Assembly (NCBI GenBank): GCA_944470555.2
Contig: OX104127.1
Span: forward strand, 55,956,140 to 56,020,139
Direction of reading: 5' to 3'
Length of the DNA: 64,000 nt
From: Heterobilharzia americana
Lineage: Eukaryota > Platyhelminthes > Trematoda > Strigeidida > Schistosomatidae
Both the position numbers and the translations under genes were made by a program. Under the pieces are notes generated by a model that was not told the DNA's origin, ran no database searches, and saw nothing but the letters and a program-made list of their open reading frames with translations. Position 1 is the first letter of the stretch; each line of letters opens with the position of its first letter. Shown here in pieces: positions 11,594 to 22,621 of this stretch.

Positions 11594-12367
11594 TTGCAGC
11601 AACTCGAGCTCTGGTCGTCGGAAAATGGCCTGAGCTTCAACCTGGAAAAGTGCAAAGTAATGCACATCAGTAAAAATGAGGCAAGTACGACCGACTTCCA
11701 GTACATGTTGAGCAACCGTGCTATCACCAGAGTGTCCATGGAGAAAGATTTGGGGCTCAACTTCTCCGACACCTTGGACACCAGCTCCAACTACAAAGGT
11801 ATGACAACCAGAGCGAACGCCATTCTACACTTTCTGCGTAGACAGCTTGGCGCCCTCACTCCCGAACTCTTCCTCACCATTTTCAAATCCTACGTGCGGC
11901 CGCACCTAGAGGTCTTCAATACGGTGGCTCCTCCAACACTCAAGAGAGACTCTAATCTCCTTGAAAGAATACAAAGAACTGCAACAAAATGTGTTGTGGG
12001 GCTAAGGGGAAAGACGTATCCTGAAAGACTTAAACACCTCAACCTATTTACCTTGGGTTATCGCAGGAAAAGGGGTGACCTCATTATGGCATACAAGATC
12101 GCCCATCAGGCAGACCATGCAAACAAATCAATTTTGCCTGCAACTGAACGATCTTCACGAGGAAACCCCATTAAGATAGCACACCAGAGAGCCAACACCA
12201 CACTCAGGTCCAAATTTTTCTCCCTAAGAGTATGTGCTTTATGGAATGCCTTACCGCGACACATCGTTATAGCTCCTTCAGTCGACTCTTTCAAGAGGCG
12301 ATTAGACAGTTATGTCACCTCGCATGGACTACCACGGACGTACTCAGGTAGTCACCAACCTCAGTAG
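11594..12367 (+). pseudogene. LINE B RT thumb and C-terminal region
   Basis: A 257-codon open frame holds 'ELWSSENGLSFNLEKCKV', 'KDLGLNFSD', 'AILHFLRRQLGALTPELF', 'SYVRPHLEVFNTVAPPTL', 'KRDSNLLERIQRTATKCV' and the terminal block 'FFSLRVCALWNALP'. These follow the palm in CR1-like RTs. The same protein segment recurs at 21716-22621, about 60 percent alike by eye, so at least two subfamilies are present. The frame ends at a stop just before the pyrimidine-rich 3' UTR. Confidence 0.85.
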
Positions 12368-12860
12368 CCCCAACTCCCTCCTAACTACCACTCACTATCT
12401 CCCTCCTTAATACACCCACATTACCTACTAATTCTTCTGTAGGAACCAAACCCACGCGACCATTCGCGCAATTCCCAAATACTTTTCTTTCGTTCTCTTT
12501 TCACCCCTCCTTTTCTTCTCCTTCCCTTTTCTCTACCCCATATTATTATTTTTCCTCTCTTTTTTTATTCTCTCTTCATTCCTTTACCACCACCTTACTA
12601 TTCTCTTTCAGGTACCTACACAGACAGGAGTCACGGCAGTTCTCTAAACCTCCCAGCAGCCGTAGCTCCCTAATCACTCTACAAATTACAACTTACTAAT
12701 CTACAAAACATCCACCTCACCGAAGCTAAAAGCAAGAAAGCAGAGGGGATTTCCTCGTCCTCTGCAGGAGTGAACCGGACAACTCGAACCAAGCCCTAAG
12801 AACTAGACGCGAGAGATCAAAAACCACCAGTTATCTACTCTCGCACCATCAATATTGGAT
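12368..12860 (+). repeat. LINE B 3' UTR
   Basis: A C/T-rich stretch (12370-12600) is followed by a conserved block with 'GGTACCTACACAGACAGGAG' at about 12611 and a terminal block ending near 'TATTGGAT'. The same order is found at 29640-30185. Recurrence in independent copies marks it as the element's 3' UTR, which LINE RTs of this group use for template recognition. Confidence 0.7.
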
Positions 12861-12884
12861 TTTGGATCCCAATAAATAAGTACC

Positions 12885-13055
12885 GCTCAAAACTTCGATG
12901 TAGGTTTTTCATAACGCAATACAGTATGCTGTGGAACAAACTTCCCGCTCCTATGCGAGCATGTCGTTCTCTCGGCCAGTCTCAATGATTTCTTAGTGAA
13001 TTCCTTTTATCTAACGAATCTCATCAATTCGTTGACGGCCAAACCACAAACGGTT
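12885..13055 (+). pseudogene. Fragment of another LINE RT C-terminus
   Basis: One frame reads 'RCRFFITQYSMLWNKLP' followed by 'CRSLGQ' and, after a stop, 'FLSEFLL'. This resembles the last conserved block of LINE RTs ('FF..R...WN.LP'), but it is not the version present in LINEs A or B. It is a roughly 55-codon scrap of a third lineage. I see no other part of that element nearby on this strand. Confidence 0.45.
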
Positions 13056-13894
13056 ATACCATGTACAATGGTGCTACTGGTACCTAGACTCAAGGGAGAC
13101 TAACAGCAATGACAAAAGTATACAATGCCGAAAACTAAATGCAATAGTTAAGTTAAAATCTAATTTCCCTAACAAAAAAGGATGGTCAAGAGTGAACAGG
13201 AAGCGGAGTGCGATATGATATGCAACAGTGAACTCAGTAGCTACTCTAATGTAACCTACTTTTCTTCATAACCTAACTGATCTCACGACTTAACACCTAT
13301 TTCCTGGAATTCGTCCTTTAAAATAATCTCTCCACTCCAAAAAGATAAAAGAACTGTCTATCGGTGCATTTTCATAGCATGCGACACTTTATTATTTGGC
13401 CCTTGTTATCATTACTTACACGTAAGTACTCCGATATGGTAACACTCAACAGGCAACACCATGATCATCCCCCCCTCCGTAACCAGACACAGGGTGGTTA
13501 CCGTCTCAGAAAAAGCCACGAATTTTATCTAAATGTTTATGACTTCATCAAACGTTTGTACATAGGTATATAACAAGTGAATAACTGGTCCAAAATCCTC
13601 TAATCTCTCTATTTCGTAGTGATATCTTCAGCTTCAGACTGATTTTCATTACTGTCGTGCGCACCTTCATCTTTTTCCACCTAAGCTTACCTCTAAACAG
13701 TTGGTTCTGGATGCTTCTTGAAGCAAGGTTTACAGTGAGTACAAAGAACTCACCCAGATGTATCGTGGTCGATCTACCCCTGTGTATTGCTCTGCTCCTG
13801 TTTCGAATTTCGCCTGCTGCTCGCTTTTGTTATTCACTTTTCAGGTTTACCTAAACAGTCCTGCATTCAAATGGAATCCTACAAATCGCATTCG
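13056..13894. other. No gene seen
   Basis: Several short overlapping frames exist (for example 13657-13854 and 13787-14047 plus), but none has recognisable motifs. The last of them overlaps the Gypsy integrase on the other strand. Part of this stretch may be decayed Gypsy sequence between the integrase core and its lost C-terminus. Confidence 0.35.
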
Positions 13895-14617
13895 TCAGTG
13901 GGAAATATTGCCATCAAACTTTATGACCAACGCGCACACCTCAAGGTCATGACTGTGATGCGGATGCGTCTGCATCTCAACAGATTCATCAGCTTCTGTG
14001 AAGGTAACAGATTCGAACTGTTGGCCGTTGTCGGTTGTCACGGCTGAAGGGCATCCAAACTGTGAAACCCACCCTTCGACGAAGACCCGACTTACTGTTT
14101 CGGCGGTGATGTTAGACAATGGGATGGCTAACGGCCAGCGGGTAAACCTATCGACACATGTCAGTAGGTAACTATATCCATCGGAGGGTGGAAGTGGGCC
14201 GACAATGTCTAAATGGACATGAGCGAATCGCGAGTCAGGTTTGGAGAAAGTTCCAAGTGGTGGGATGCTGTGACGATTCACCTTGGAACGTTTGTACTGA
14301 ATACATGACCGTGCCCAGTTTCGAACATTATGGTTAATACCAGGCCAAACAAACCTAGCAGATAAGAGTCTGTCAGTGGCACGGATGCCAGGATGCGAAA
14401 GATTGTGCAAAGCATCAAAAACGTGCTTACGCAAGGGTAAAGGAACAACCGGTCTGGGTGTGCCTGTGGAGGTGTTGCATAATATTGTCACTTCACTGTT
14501 CAGGAGCGGTAAACGCTGTACCTTCAGAGAAGTTGAGTGTTGAAGTTTTTCAATCTCCTCGTCTGAATCCTGAAGTTCGGCAATCTTCCGACTGCTCGGG
14601 GCAAAGTAGTGGTACAA
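13895..14617 (-). pseudogene. Gypsy integrase
   Basis: The 240-codon frame begins in the spacer after RNase H. 'ALHNLSHPGIRATDRLL' is the His-His half of the HHCC zinc finger. The Cys half, 'SCIQYKRSK', has one Cys replaced by Tyr (family C-x2-C). The catalytic core follows with 'HVHLDIVGPLPPSDG' (first Asp) and 'AVTTDNGQQFES' (second Asp). The third catalytic Glu and the C-terminus are not present in readable form, because the frame decays into unrelated residues before the stop. Integrase would insert the cDNA copy, but this one cannot. Confidence 0.8.
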
Positions 14618-15012
14618 ACGAGAGACAGTGCGTCTGCAACGGGGTTATTCACACCGGAAATATGACGGATGTCCGACGTGAATCGTGAAATATAGTCTGG
14701 GTGACGTAATTTACGCGGTGAATATCTGTCAGTAGTGATGTGTAAGGCATACGTCAGAGGTTTGTGGTCGGTAAAGATGATGAAATCACGACCTTCCACA
14801 AGGTGACGAAAATGCTTCACTGAGGCATATATGGCGAGCAATTCCCTGCCAAAAGTGCTGTCCCGCATGTCGCAGGTGGATAACTTCCGGGAGAAGAATG
14901 CAACTGGGATCCAAGTGTGATCCGAAAGTTGTTGCAACACAGCTCCAGTGGCCATGTTAGAGGCGTCAACCGCAATCCTAAGAGGTGGGTTTACGTCTTG
15001 ATGTACCGGCAT
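14524..15012 (-). pseudogene. Gypsy RNase H domain
   Basis: The frame shows the RNase H blocks of Gypsy elements: 'LRIAVDASNMATGAVLQQ' (first Asp), 'FFSRKLSTCDMRDSTFGRE' (Glu), 'FIIFTDHKPLTYAL' (Asp) and 'ISGVNNPVADALS' (last Asp). This domain removes template RNA during reverse transcription. It lies between RT and integrase as expected but in a different frame from both, so the polyprotein is broken. Key acidic residues appear preserved. Confidence 0.8.
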
Positions 15013-15082
15013 CGTGGCGTCTGCTATTGCGGTTCTGATCTTGCGAAATGCGTCTAGTGCCTCAGGAGTCAGGCCGAAAGTT

Positions 15083-15535
15083 TTACACCTTTTTCAGCAG
15101 GTCGGCCATTGCAGCCAAAATGTGCACACACTGGGGAACGAAGCGACGGTAATAGCTCACCACCCCCAGAAACGCACGCAGAGTTTTAAGTGACTCTAGG
15201 ACTGGGAAGTCTTGAATCGCTTGTACCTTTTCAGATAGTGGGCGAATGCCTTGCCCGTCGATAACGTGTCCCAAAAATTTTGGTGAATGAACGCCAATCC
15301 GGCATTTAGCCAGGTTGACTGTCATCGAATGCTCTGACAGTCTGGCGAAAACCTGTTTCAAGTGGTTAAAATGAGTGCCTTCGTCTGGACTAGCTATTAG
15401 TATGTTTTCTAAGTAGGCATAGGCGAAGTCGAGTCCACGTAAAACAGCGTGAATAAAACGTTGGAAGGTTTGTGCTGCTTTGCGATGACCAAAGGGCATA
15501 CGAAGGAACTCAAAGGTCTGTGGTTCTGGTAGCAG
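15083..15535 (-). pseudogene. Gypsy reverse transcriptase, catalytic motif lost
   Basis: The visible part starts around 'FEFLRMPFGH' and includes 'AAQTFQRFIHAVLRGLDF', the block before the catalytic motif, and 'GVHSPKFLGHVIDGQGI' plus 'FLGVVSYYRRFVPQ' from the RT connection. The catalytic block reads 'AYLENILIAS' where Gypsy RTs have 'YLDD', so both Asp residues are replaced by Glu and Asn. The N-terminal half of the RT is missing. This is an inactive remnant. Confidence 0.8.
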
Positions 15536-16019
15536 TATTAATGGTGCTTTTTATGATACTGTCCCGTAGCAAAGAGTTGAGCAGTCTTATAAACCTGGTC
15601 AGGGTGTTTGATTCTCGTCCTTCCCCAGGCAAACCGTCCCATATCTGAGCATGTTTTATCTCAAAGAGGTCCCCCTAGTGACTGTTTTGAAATGCTCAAT
15701 TGCTACTGTTGCAGTTACGTTTCTTAATCCATATTCAGTTTTGTTTATGAACCACATTTCTGTGCATGTACTATAAGTTAGCCAGTTAAGGCCATTTGCG
15801 GCAACTGAATTCATTTGGAACCTAAGTGAAGGTGTGAAATCGTTCATCAAGACGATAACTCAGTGTCCTGTGATTCAAATAATCACTGAAGTCAGCTGTA
15901 CAACTGTCTGACAGCAACATTTCCTAAAATGCTACAAAAAAGTAGTGGACTTCGTGGAACAGGAATACTCATTATACCTGTAATATAAACCCGTTGGAAA
16001 AACCCAAGTCAAGTCATAA
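15536..16019. other. No gene seen
   Basis: The sequence between the truncated Gypsy RT and the 3' tail of LINE C has only short frames without motifs. It ends with an ATT-rich microsatellite (16015-16065) that forms the tail of LINE C. Confidence 0.35.
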
Positions 16020-16232
16020 TAATGATCATAATAATAATAGTAATGATAGTAATGATACCTTTATTCTGAAAGCTGTTTCGGGGATACTCTACAGAAGTTT
16101 CAGCACGTCGTATAGCATCAGTTTGATAGAGACAGTAAATATGTATACATAGCAAAATGAAAAGAAGCAGAAATTACACGAAGAAAAGATAAAAATATTC
16201 ACTCTGTCTACAACTTTCTTCAAAATGCACAG

Positions 16233-16815
16233 TCAGTTTAGGTATGCAATCACAATGGCAATTGGGTTCATAATGCATAACGAATTAAAATGCTCTTCGT
16301 CAATTAGTTGATTAGTTAATTCATTTCTAATACTTTCTTCTTTGCACAGCAGACGAGATGAATACGGTACCATAGAGGTTTGATGTTTTTTACCAGGTGT
16401 GTAGAGCCTTATCTGTTTGCTCCTCGTCTTTCCAGATGACCGACACGCAGAGAGCTTTGAATGAAGAGGATGTTGCTCATCTGATAAAATAACTACTGCC
16501 AGATGTTGACACGAGCTAACATGTTTATCCACAACTGTTTTTAACTAGAAGATTAAAGGATACACCACTGGTTCTACCGACAATCTTCAAAGCTCCACGC
16601 AGTATGGCGTAGTCTTTTTTCAATAACTCAGGAAAAAATAAAGGGGGACAATAGAGGAGAACAAGCAAGATGCAGAAGTTTATAAAGTACAAGAGGAGAG
16701 GCCTAGTTACACCAGATAGTCCCGGCTTCCTAGTATGGGAAGTTAGGCGAAAAATCCTTTTGGGAATCAGTGGGATATGAGAAGACCAGAAAAGGTCAGA
16801 AGAAAAGCACACCAA
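16233..16815 (-). pseudogene. LINE C C-terminal region
   Basis: Two overlapping frames give 'LYCPPLFFPELLKKDYAIL' with 'RGALKIVGRTSGVSF', and then 'HPLHSKLSACRSSGKTRS' with 'MVPYSSRLLCKEESIRNEL'. The second resembles the short terminal block before the stop in this type of LINE. The frames shift between them. The region precedes the ATT tail. Confidence 0.6.
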
Positions 16816-16972
16816 GACAAATCACATTCGTAACATCCTCTAATGCGCAACTATCAACAGAACAGGAATCGTGGGGACTAAGCAGTTTACACAAGTTAAG
16901 TTCACCTCTAAAACTAAAGTTCATGGCCTGACATTTTGAAGAATCAAGCATAAGACCATTCTCGAAGGACCA

Positions 16973-17805
16973 TCATCTAGCATTAGATAGGAAGTCGTTC
17001 AGTTGGTGGCAATCTGCTGAAGAGGAGATAGGCATGGAAACTGTTAGGTCGTCAGCCCATTTAGTGAATTTGATGCCAACTGAAGACTGCATGTCACGCA
17101 GAAAGAGAGAAAAGACTTGGGGAAAGGATGACTCCTTGTGGAACTCCAGTCGCAGCAAGCGATGAGGTGGAGCGCTTCCCTCTGTGAACGGTATGCCGTT
17201 TCCTATCAGAGAAGTAGGAATGCAGCCAGCTGATTATCCAGGACTCAGCATTTGTCCTGGTAAGCTTGTCCGTTGAAAGGGGTTCTGGGGCAGAGTCAAA
17301 TGCCGAGGTATAGTTTAAAAGGGCACGTCTGACATGTCTGGCATTTTTATCAAGACTAAAAGTAATATCGTGATATGAGAGATTGGTGGCGTTTAAAGTA
17401 CTTCTGCTTTTATATGCAAATTGATTAGGGTCATCGAAGGCTTTTAGTCAGGGCTCGAGCATAGGTGTTATAAACTTCCGCATTATTTTTAAGAACGGAG
17501 ATGTAACTGCAATCGGACGGCATTCTGCACATGTGTCTGGAGTCCTAGACTCAGGGACGGGGACCATCTTAATATCTCTCCAAGCGGCTGACATAGAGTT
17601 TTTTGTAAAAACGATCCGTTGAATATGTTGGCTAATGGATACCATAAAATATCGGCACATTTCGTGAGTACGAGGCTTGACGTACCATCGAGACATGAAC
17701 GGTGTGAAGGGTTTGGGGATTTGAGACATTTGGAAACATCTCTTTCGGTGAACTCTGAACAACGTTCTTCGTCGGACATGGGCAGACATTGTGGGATCGA
17801 ACAAG
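16973..17805 (-). pseudogene. LINE C reverse transcriptase remnants
   Basis: The frame 17804-17448 contains 'PRTHEMCRYFMVSISQHI', 'AAWRDIKMVPVPE' and 'ECRPIAVTSPFLKIMRKFI', RT blocks equivalent to the 'YRPI...L' region. After a gap, 17158-16973 contains 'SFPQVFSLFLRDM' and 'GIKFTKWADDLTVS', the catalytic block with both Asp residues kept (Trp before ADD). The intervening residues are unreadable because of frameshifts. Confidence 0.7.
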
Positions 17806-18284
17806 TAGGTTGACGCGAAGTGATTTGTTCAAGGCACAGACATCAACGTAAGGTTCTTTCTAAGGTGTTTGTGCCAGTGAGGTCTCTAAAAAGTTCTCAC
17901 ATACTGGAAGAACCCTTGCATGACAAAAGTTTCTGGTTGTATAGTAGACTCAGACGTTTAACTTGCAACCTAATTAAAACTTTCAATCGACGAGCATCAG
18001 CATTACCACTTTATATAGTCTTTTTCTCTTCTTGGTTTCTTAAGCTGGGGAGAGGATATACGATGGAAGCGTAGAAAAAGCTTTTAACTTGGACAACATA
18101 TATCTAGCAGAACTTGAGGCAGCATATTACACCATCGTTAGTATCATTCAAATCATCGCTGTCAAATGTATTCCAGTGTGTACATTGAAGTATTTCTCTT
18201 AGACTGAATATGTTACCAAGTGAATAGTTTCTATTAACAATTTTCTTATATGTGAAAGCTGTTTTGTGAAGTTTGCCATATGGT

Positions 18285-18965
18285 TTAGCAACACAGTGGG
18301 GATCGCTTTCTAGTTTCATACATATCAGAATCAGTGATGAATACCAGGTCTAGTGTAGCATCCTGATGTGTTGTGAAGTTAACAATGTTTTGATGACCAA
18401 GAGTTTTGAGAAAGCTTCGGCTACAAGAGTTGAAACTGCCGCATATTATTGACGGAGAACCACAGAGTACGGTGGCTGCGAATTCCGTGAATATGTCAGA
18501 GATTTCGGATAGCTCGGAGAAACTGCAACCAGGCGTCACATAAATATTTGTAATGTAAATAAAGCGATATTTGTTCGAATGTCATGGGCGGCATTTTACA
18601 GCTATGCAATCTATGTGGTCATTTGAGAATTTGAAGCAAGTGCAACCCGAAATGCACCAAGGGGTACTGATGAAGGTAGCTACTCCACCTCCACTTTTCT
18701 TAGTAGAGCTACATTGATCTTGACGGAAATTTTTGAAATCATTCGGCGAAGTCAAATTGTCATCATACAGTTCGTTTAAGTAGGTTTCTTGCAGCGTAAC
18801 TACCTCAGTACTACGGTACATTTCATAGGATAAAAGAGACTGCAAGTAATCTGTTTTTCCCTGAAGTGACGCGCAGTTCGTATTTATAGTTTCAGGGAGA
18901 GTCATTTGCGATAAGGTTATTTGCTTCAAAGCTCGTTGCCATCCACCGTGGTGCTTTTTCCGCAT
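18285..18965 (-). pseudogene. LINE C endonuclease
   Basis: The first frame (18965-18582) has 'TEVVTLQETYLNELYDD' with the catalytic Glu and 'KKSGGGVATFI'. The second (18539-18285) has 'SIICGSFNSCSRS' where the family shows 'GDFN', so the Asp is lost, followed by 'ATLDLVFITDSD'. The terminal Ser-Asp-His block is not readable. The two frames are out of register. I infer a decayed APE-type nicking domain. Confidence 0.7.
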
Positions 18966-18970
18966 CTTAT

Positions 18971-19724
18971 GCTATATTGGGATCACAGAAGGCCATAAGC
19001 TTTTTGAAGATGTGCGTGAGTTTACGGTGCAATCAGAGGACAATAGAATGAGTAAGAAGAAACAATCTGTTAAAAATTTGATGCAGTATGACAGATGGAA
19101 AGTTTAGTAGCGCAGATATTCAAGTAAACCACTATATTGGGATAGTAAGCTTTTGTCATGCTATATGGGCGAAAGATAATGGTGGAAACAAGTTATTGGA
19201 AGGAAAGGTCAACATTTTTGCTAGGACATAACCAATGCAAATTTCTTGGTAAGTGAACTTTCTCTGTTACATGAACTGATGTAGATTCTGAGGGTTTACC
19301 ATACATTTTCGTACGAGATATACAGAAAGACTATCTATCCTCTACACCTTGGTGTTGCACTGATTCGTTCAGGCCCCATATGCACCGTCATCTAACTGCG
19401 TCTTAACTTGCTATGCTCATCTCTAAAGCTGCTTGAGAAACTCAAAGCCCTGCTTTCGCTGCTTGGACTGTCTTGAAATTCTTCATAACTAAAGACTTTC
19501 TGAGACCGTATTTAATGGGCAACTTTCACTGAAACATGGCAACCAACGGAAAAGAAACGCAATTTCTTCAGCTGCACTGCTATTAAAAGAATTAGTTCAC
19601 TGAAACACAATCCACCTAGTTGAAGTAGACAGGAGCGGGGGATTTAATAAACTGCTAGCCGTGTGACAAAAGCCCTGTCCACTCGTAGTGACCACTTGAA
19701 ATGACGTGTCACATACCTAGCTTT

Positions 19725-19726
<2 letters not shown>
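18971..19726. other. No gene seen
   Basis: Only short frames, no recognisable motifs or shared repeats. It may contain the 5' leader of LINE C (minus strand). Confidence 0.35.

Positions 19727-19800
<74 letters not shown>
19727..19800. repeat. (TA)n microsatellite, 74 bp
   Basis: An uninterrupted AT dinucleotide run. The sequence immediately to its right, 'GCTTGAACAATAGCCTTTG', is nearly the same as that to the right of the second TA run at 21689-21709. Confidence 0.95.
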
Positions 19801-19804
<4 letters not shown>

Positions 19805-21688
19805 AAGCTTGAACAATAGCCTTTGCATTCCATCGCTTGTTGGTCTTTCAGCACTCACGATAGATGGAAGTGGCGATAACATAACAGAAAGCATATCGCA
19901 ACGTCAAAAATAACTACAAGACAAGTGGTTCACAAATATTTACGCTAGCCATAGCTACTTACAAGGGTTTCCGGATTTGAGTGTGCTTTTGATTATTATC
20001 CTTTCAAACGATCTGATACTTACAAGTTTGTTCACTTTCTTTCGCTCGAAAGCCCGGAGTGGGACGACTGATTGCCAAGGGCTTTGGGGATATATCGCAT
20101 CTTACGAAGGTTTTGGCAGTTTTTCTGCACACCACTACACCTCAACCCCGAAAATGAGATTGATAGCACAGTGATGAATTTTGTGTGACTGATGACGTTT
20201 TGCTGGATAGCGAAAATACGTTCTTTTACTATCTCCTGCTGTATCTGCGTTGTGAGGCAGTTTACAGTAAATAAACTGAATCCATGGAGGCCAGTAATGG
20301 GTGGAACGATTTGTTTGCACTTTGAAGAAGGCTGGTTGATCAACCCTCTTCTCTGAGATTTGAAAAAGCAGGTCGATAAGCGCATGTGAAAATATCTGCC
20401 TTGGTGTTTAGTATCGAATTCCAGTGTTGCACGGATTTAGCCAAGGTGCTCTAAGTTCATGCCAAACAGTTACGTGCATTTTTGTCAGTTGGGCGGCCAC
20501 AGAAGTTTTCCAGGCTCATTAAACCAAATTCACAAAGGTTTTGGAAAGTGCTCGAACAAGTGATATGCTCATCAGAAACAACCTTGTGCCACCTTCCACT
20601 TATGGGTTGGTCACATCACACCTTGGTGCGTCTCCGGATCTGATAAGTCATCCGACTGTTTTTCAGTTTAGTCGTCTGTAAGTTGCATGGAGTGTGTCGG
20701 CAAATCCTTCGGAGCAACCTTGACCGATTTGAGCAGGTGGTGCTGTCATACTGTTTTGGTTCCGATTGTAAGCAAACCTTAATGTTGTAAACAACAGTTC
20801 GGGACCGCTTATTCATTCCGAGCCGGGGTAATATGGGAGTAATTCATCTGGCTGATAAGGCACTCCGTTATGCGATGAATTGCCATTAGTCAGCACTGCA
20901 GTATACTGCCCCGATGATGTACTTCTGACCGCCTGATATACTGACAACAACCTGTAAATTTGGGTAGATCCGAAGTTTTGCAGTTGCCTGCTGGCTAGTT
21001 GATGGGATGTCTTAACTGAAGGCAGTTTTCAGATGATTCTGGTATCCCTTTTCTCGTACGGACATAAATTGTCTTCGAAGTGGCAGACCACTATAGTACA
21101 AATCGACCATCTCATCTGATGTGTGTTCAGGGGTTTTGAACTCCACTGTGCACTTGCTTAATTGTTGACCTTGATGCTTGAGCCCGGAGTGGTATTCCTT
21201 TGACATTTATTGCGTGGTTTAGTTTTGGGAAGTTTGGGTCACGTTAAACATGTTTCGTCATATTCCAAACTGTCAGCAATTTCTTCGTGATTTTCATGAC
21301 CATGAGCGGATCGAATGTTATCATTTCTTGGTTGGCGGTGGAAGGGCTACTACCATCTTCATCCATCAGCGCAACATGATTCCCGTTATCAGGCTACTTT
21401 ACCTCATTTTTATCTTCACTATGTCCACCACCGAGTTACTTACTGGTGTCCCGTTTCGAAATACAAGGACTAATAGATGTAGATCCTGACTCGATGTCAT
21501 CCATCACTTGACTGAATAAGCAGTAATTCACGGCGTTTCTGCCTCCACTCTTTCTTTCTTCGTAGCGTTACAAAGATGCCGGAAGTCCCTCATTAGAAAG
21601 TGCCCTCAATTTTTTACCTGCCGCCAATCGTTATAACTCCGTGTCCACTTTTTATATATTTTTACTGGCTACTTGAAACAGCCTAAGT
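19801..21688 (-). other. Unrecognised degenerate coding-like stretch
   Basis: Minus-strand frames between 21500 and 20030 read as ordinary-looking protein with few stops (for example 21206-21012, 20816-20616 and 20385-20032), and some are rich in Ser, Thr, Lys and Arg. I cannot assign them to a family. The arrangement between two TA runs that share a right-hand flank suggests an inserted or duplicated unit. It could be a decayed retroelement gag region or a processed pseudogene. No function is proposed. Confidence 0.25.
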
Positions 21689-21709
21689 TATATATATATA
21701 TATATATAT
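21689..21709. repeat. (TA)n microsatellite, short
   Basis: A 21-bp TA run, immediately followed by 'GGACGCTTGAACAATAACC' and then, without a gap, by the CR1-like RT fragment. Confidence 0.9.
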
Positions 21710-21715
21710 GGACGC

Positions 21716-22621
21716 TTGAACAATAACCTTCAAGGGGCGATTCTGGGTCCGCTGCTATTCCTTCTTTTTGTGAACGACCTCCCACTGTATCTCAGCTCCC
21801 CAATTCTCCTTTACGTTGATGATGTTAAGCTATGGAGAGCTGTGACGTCAGAAACAGAATCAAGTGCGCTGCAAAGTGACCTCAGATTACTTGCAGAATG
21901 GGTGGACATTAATGGACTTGCACTTAACCTAGATAAATGCCCAGCCATGTTTCTCCGCACCCCAGACTCTCAGAAGGTACCCCATTCTCTCTATGGAACA
22001 CAACTCTCCCACACCACCACAGAGAAAAACCTAGGACTAATAATGACTGACAAGCTAGACAGTAGCCCCAATCATCCTGGAGATGCCTCCATAGCCTGCG
22101 CAGTACTGCACTTCATGCGCCGACAACTGGGTGCCCTGACCCCGTAACTCTTTTTGAAGCTGCATAAGACCTATATACGACCCTACCTAGAGGTACACAA
22201 CGTCATTGCACCACCATATCTGAAAAGAGACGCGAACCTCCTGGAGAAAGTCCAAAGGAGAGCTACAGAGGGTGTCGTGGGAATGAGGCAAAAACCATAT
22301 CAAGACAGGCTGAAAGATCAAGGGCTCTTCTCCCTAAGCTACTGCCAAATACGTGGCGACTTGATAACGGCTTACAAAATACTCAGTAACCCAAGTTATC
22401 CGAACAGCGGAATCATACCGAACGGCCACTATGGCGATCCTCGTGGTAACCCAAGGAGGATCGCTCACCAAAGAGCAAAAACCCGTGTGCGATCACGCTT
22501 CTTCTCTCTGCGAGTTTGCGGCCACTGGAATGCATTGCCTGCCGAGATTGCTACTGCTCCGTCTGTTGACAACTTCAAGAAGAGTTTGGACAGTCACGCA
22601 GCGACGCACGGTTTGCGCTAA
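21716..22621 (+). pseudogene. CR1-like RT fragment with one stop
   Basis: The fragment starts inside the RT palm at 'QGAILGPLLFLLFVNDL' and carries an intact 'LLYVDDVKLW' catalytic block, then 'LALNLDKCPAMFL', 'HFMRRQLGALTP', 'YIRPYLEVHNVIAPPYL', 'DANLLEKVQRRATEGVV' and the terminal 'FFSLRVCGHWNALP'. A single in-frame stop at 22145-22147 divides it. Both halves are in the same frame, so about 300 codons are otherwise open. It is 5'-truncated, as LINE insertions often are. The wording differs from LINE B enough to represent another subfamily. Confidence 0.85.

Larger units (their letters stand above)
7660..12860 (+). mobile_element. CR1-like non-LTR retrotransposon B
   Basis: This is the most complete LINE in the window: an ORF1 region with a PHD-like zinc finger and RNA-binding-type domains (8148-9540), APE endonuclease (9545-10400), RT (10430-11590), RT C-terminus (11594-12367) and a pyrimidine-rich 3' UTR (12368-12860). 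It lies head-to-tail behind LINE A. At least five single-base frame breaks (near 8860, 9750, 10500, 11180 and 11580) inactivate it, but residues at active sites are largely intact, so it looks younger than A. The 3' UTR recurs near 29.6-30.2 kb, and in diverged form near 0.6-0.8 kb. Confidence 0.85.
13895..15535 (-). mobile_element. Gypsy-type LTR retrotransposon pol fragment
   Basis: On the minus strand the order is RT (15530 to 15083), RNase H (15012 to 14524) and integrase with zinc finger and core (14617 to 13895), the pol order of Ty3/Gypsy elements. The fragment is cut on both sides: the RT N-terminus, protease and gag are missing beyond 15535, and the integrase stops shortly after its second catalytic block. 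No LTR was recognised next to it. The integrase C-terminus of a similar element lies at 3410-3785 on the same strand, about 10 kb away. Confidence 0.8.
16020..18970 (-). mobile_element. Non-LTR retrotransposon C (fragmented)
   Basis: On the minus strand an APE endonuclease (18965 to 18285), RT blocks (17805 to 16973) and a C-terminal region (16815 to 16233) follow each other, ending in an ATT-rich tail at 16015-16065. This is a LINE lineage different from A and B, as shown by its own endonuclease and RT wording. Every domain sits in a separate frame with stops between them, so the copy is old. The 5' edge near 18970 is set by the first readable endonuclease residues. Any ORF1 is missing or unrecognisable. 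Confidence 0.75.

Noticed and set aside
19701..19913. Low-complexity Ile-Tyr protein frames across the TA run
   Set aside because: Pure translation of the (TA)n microsatellite.
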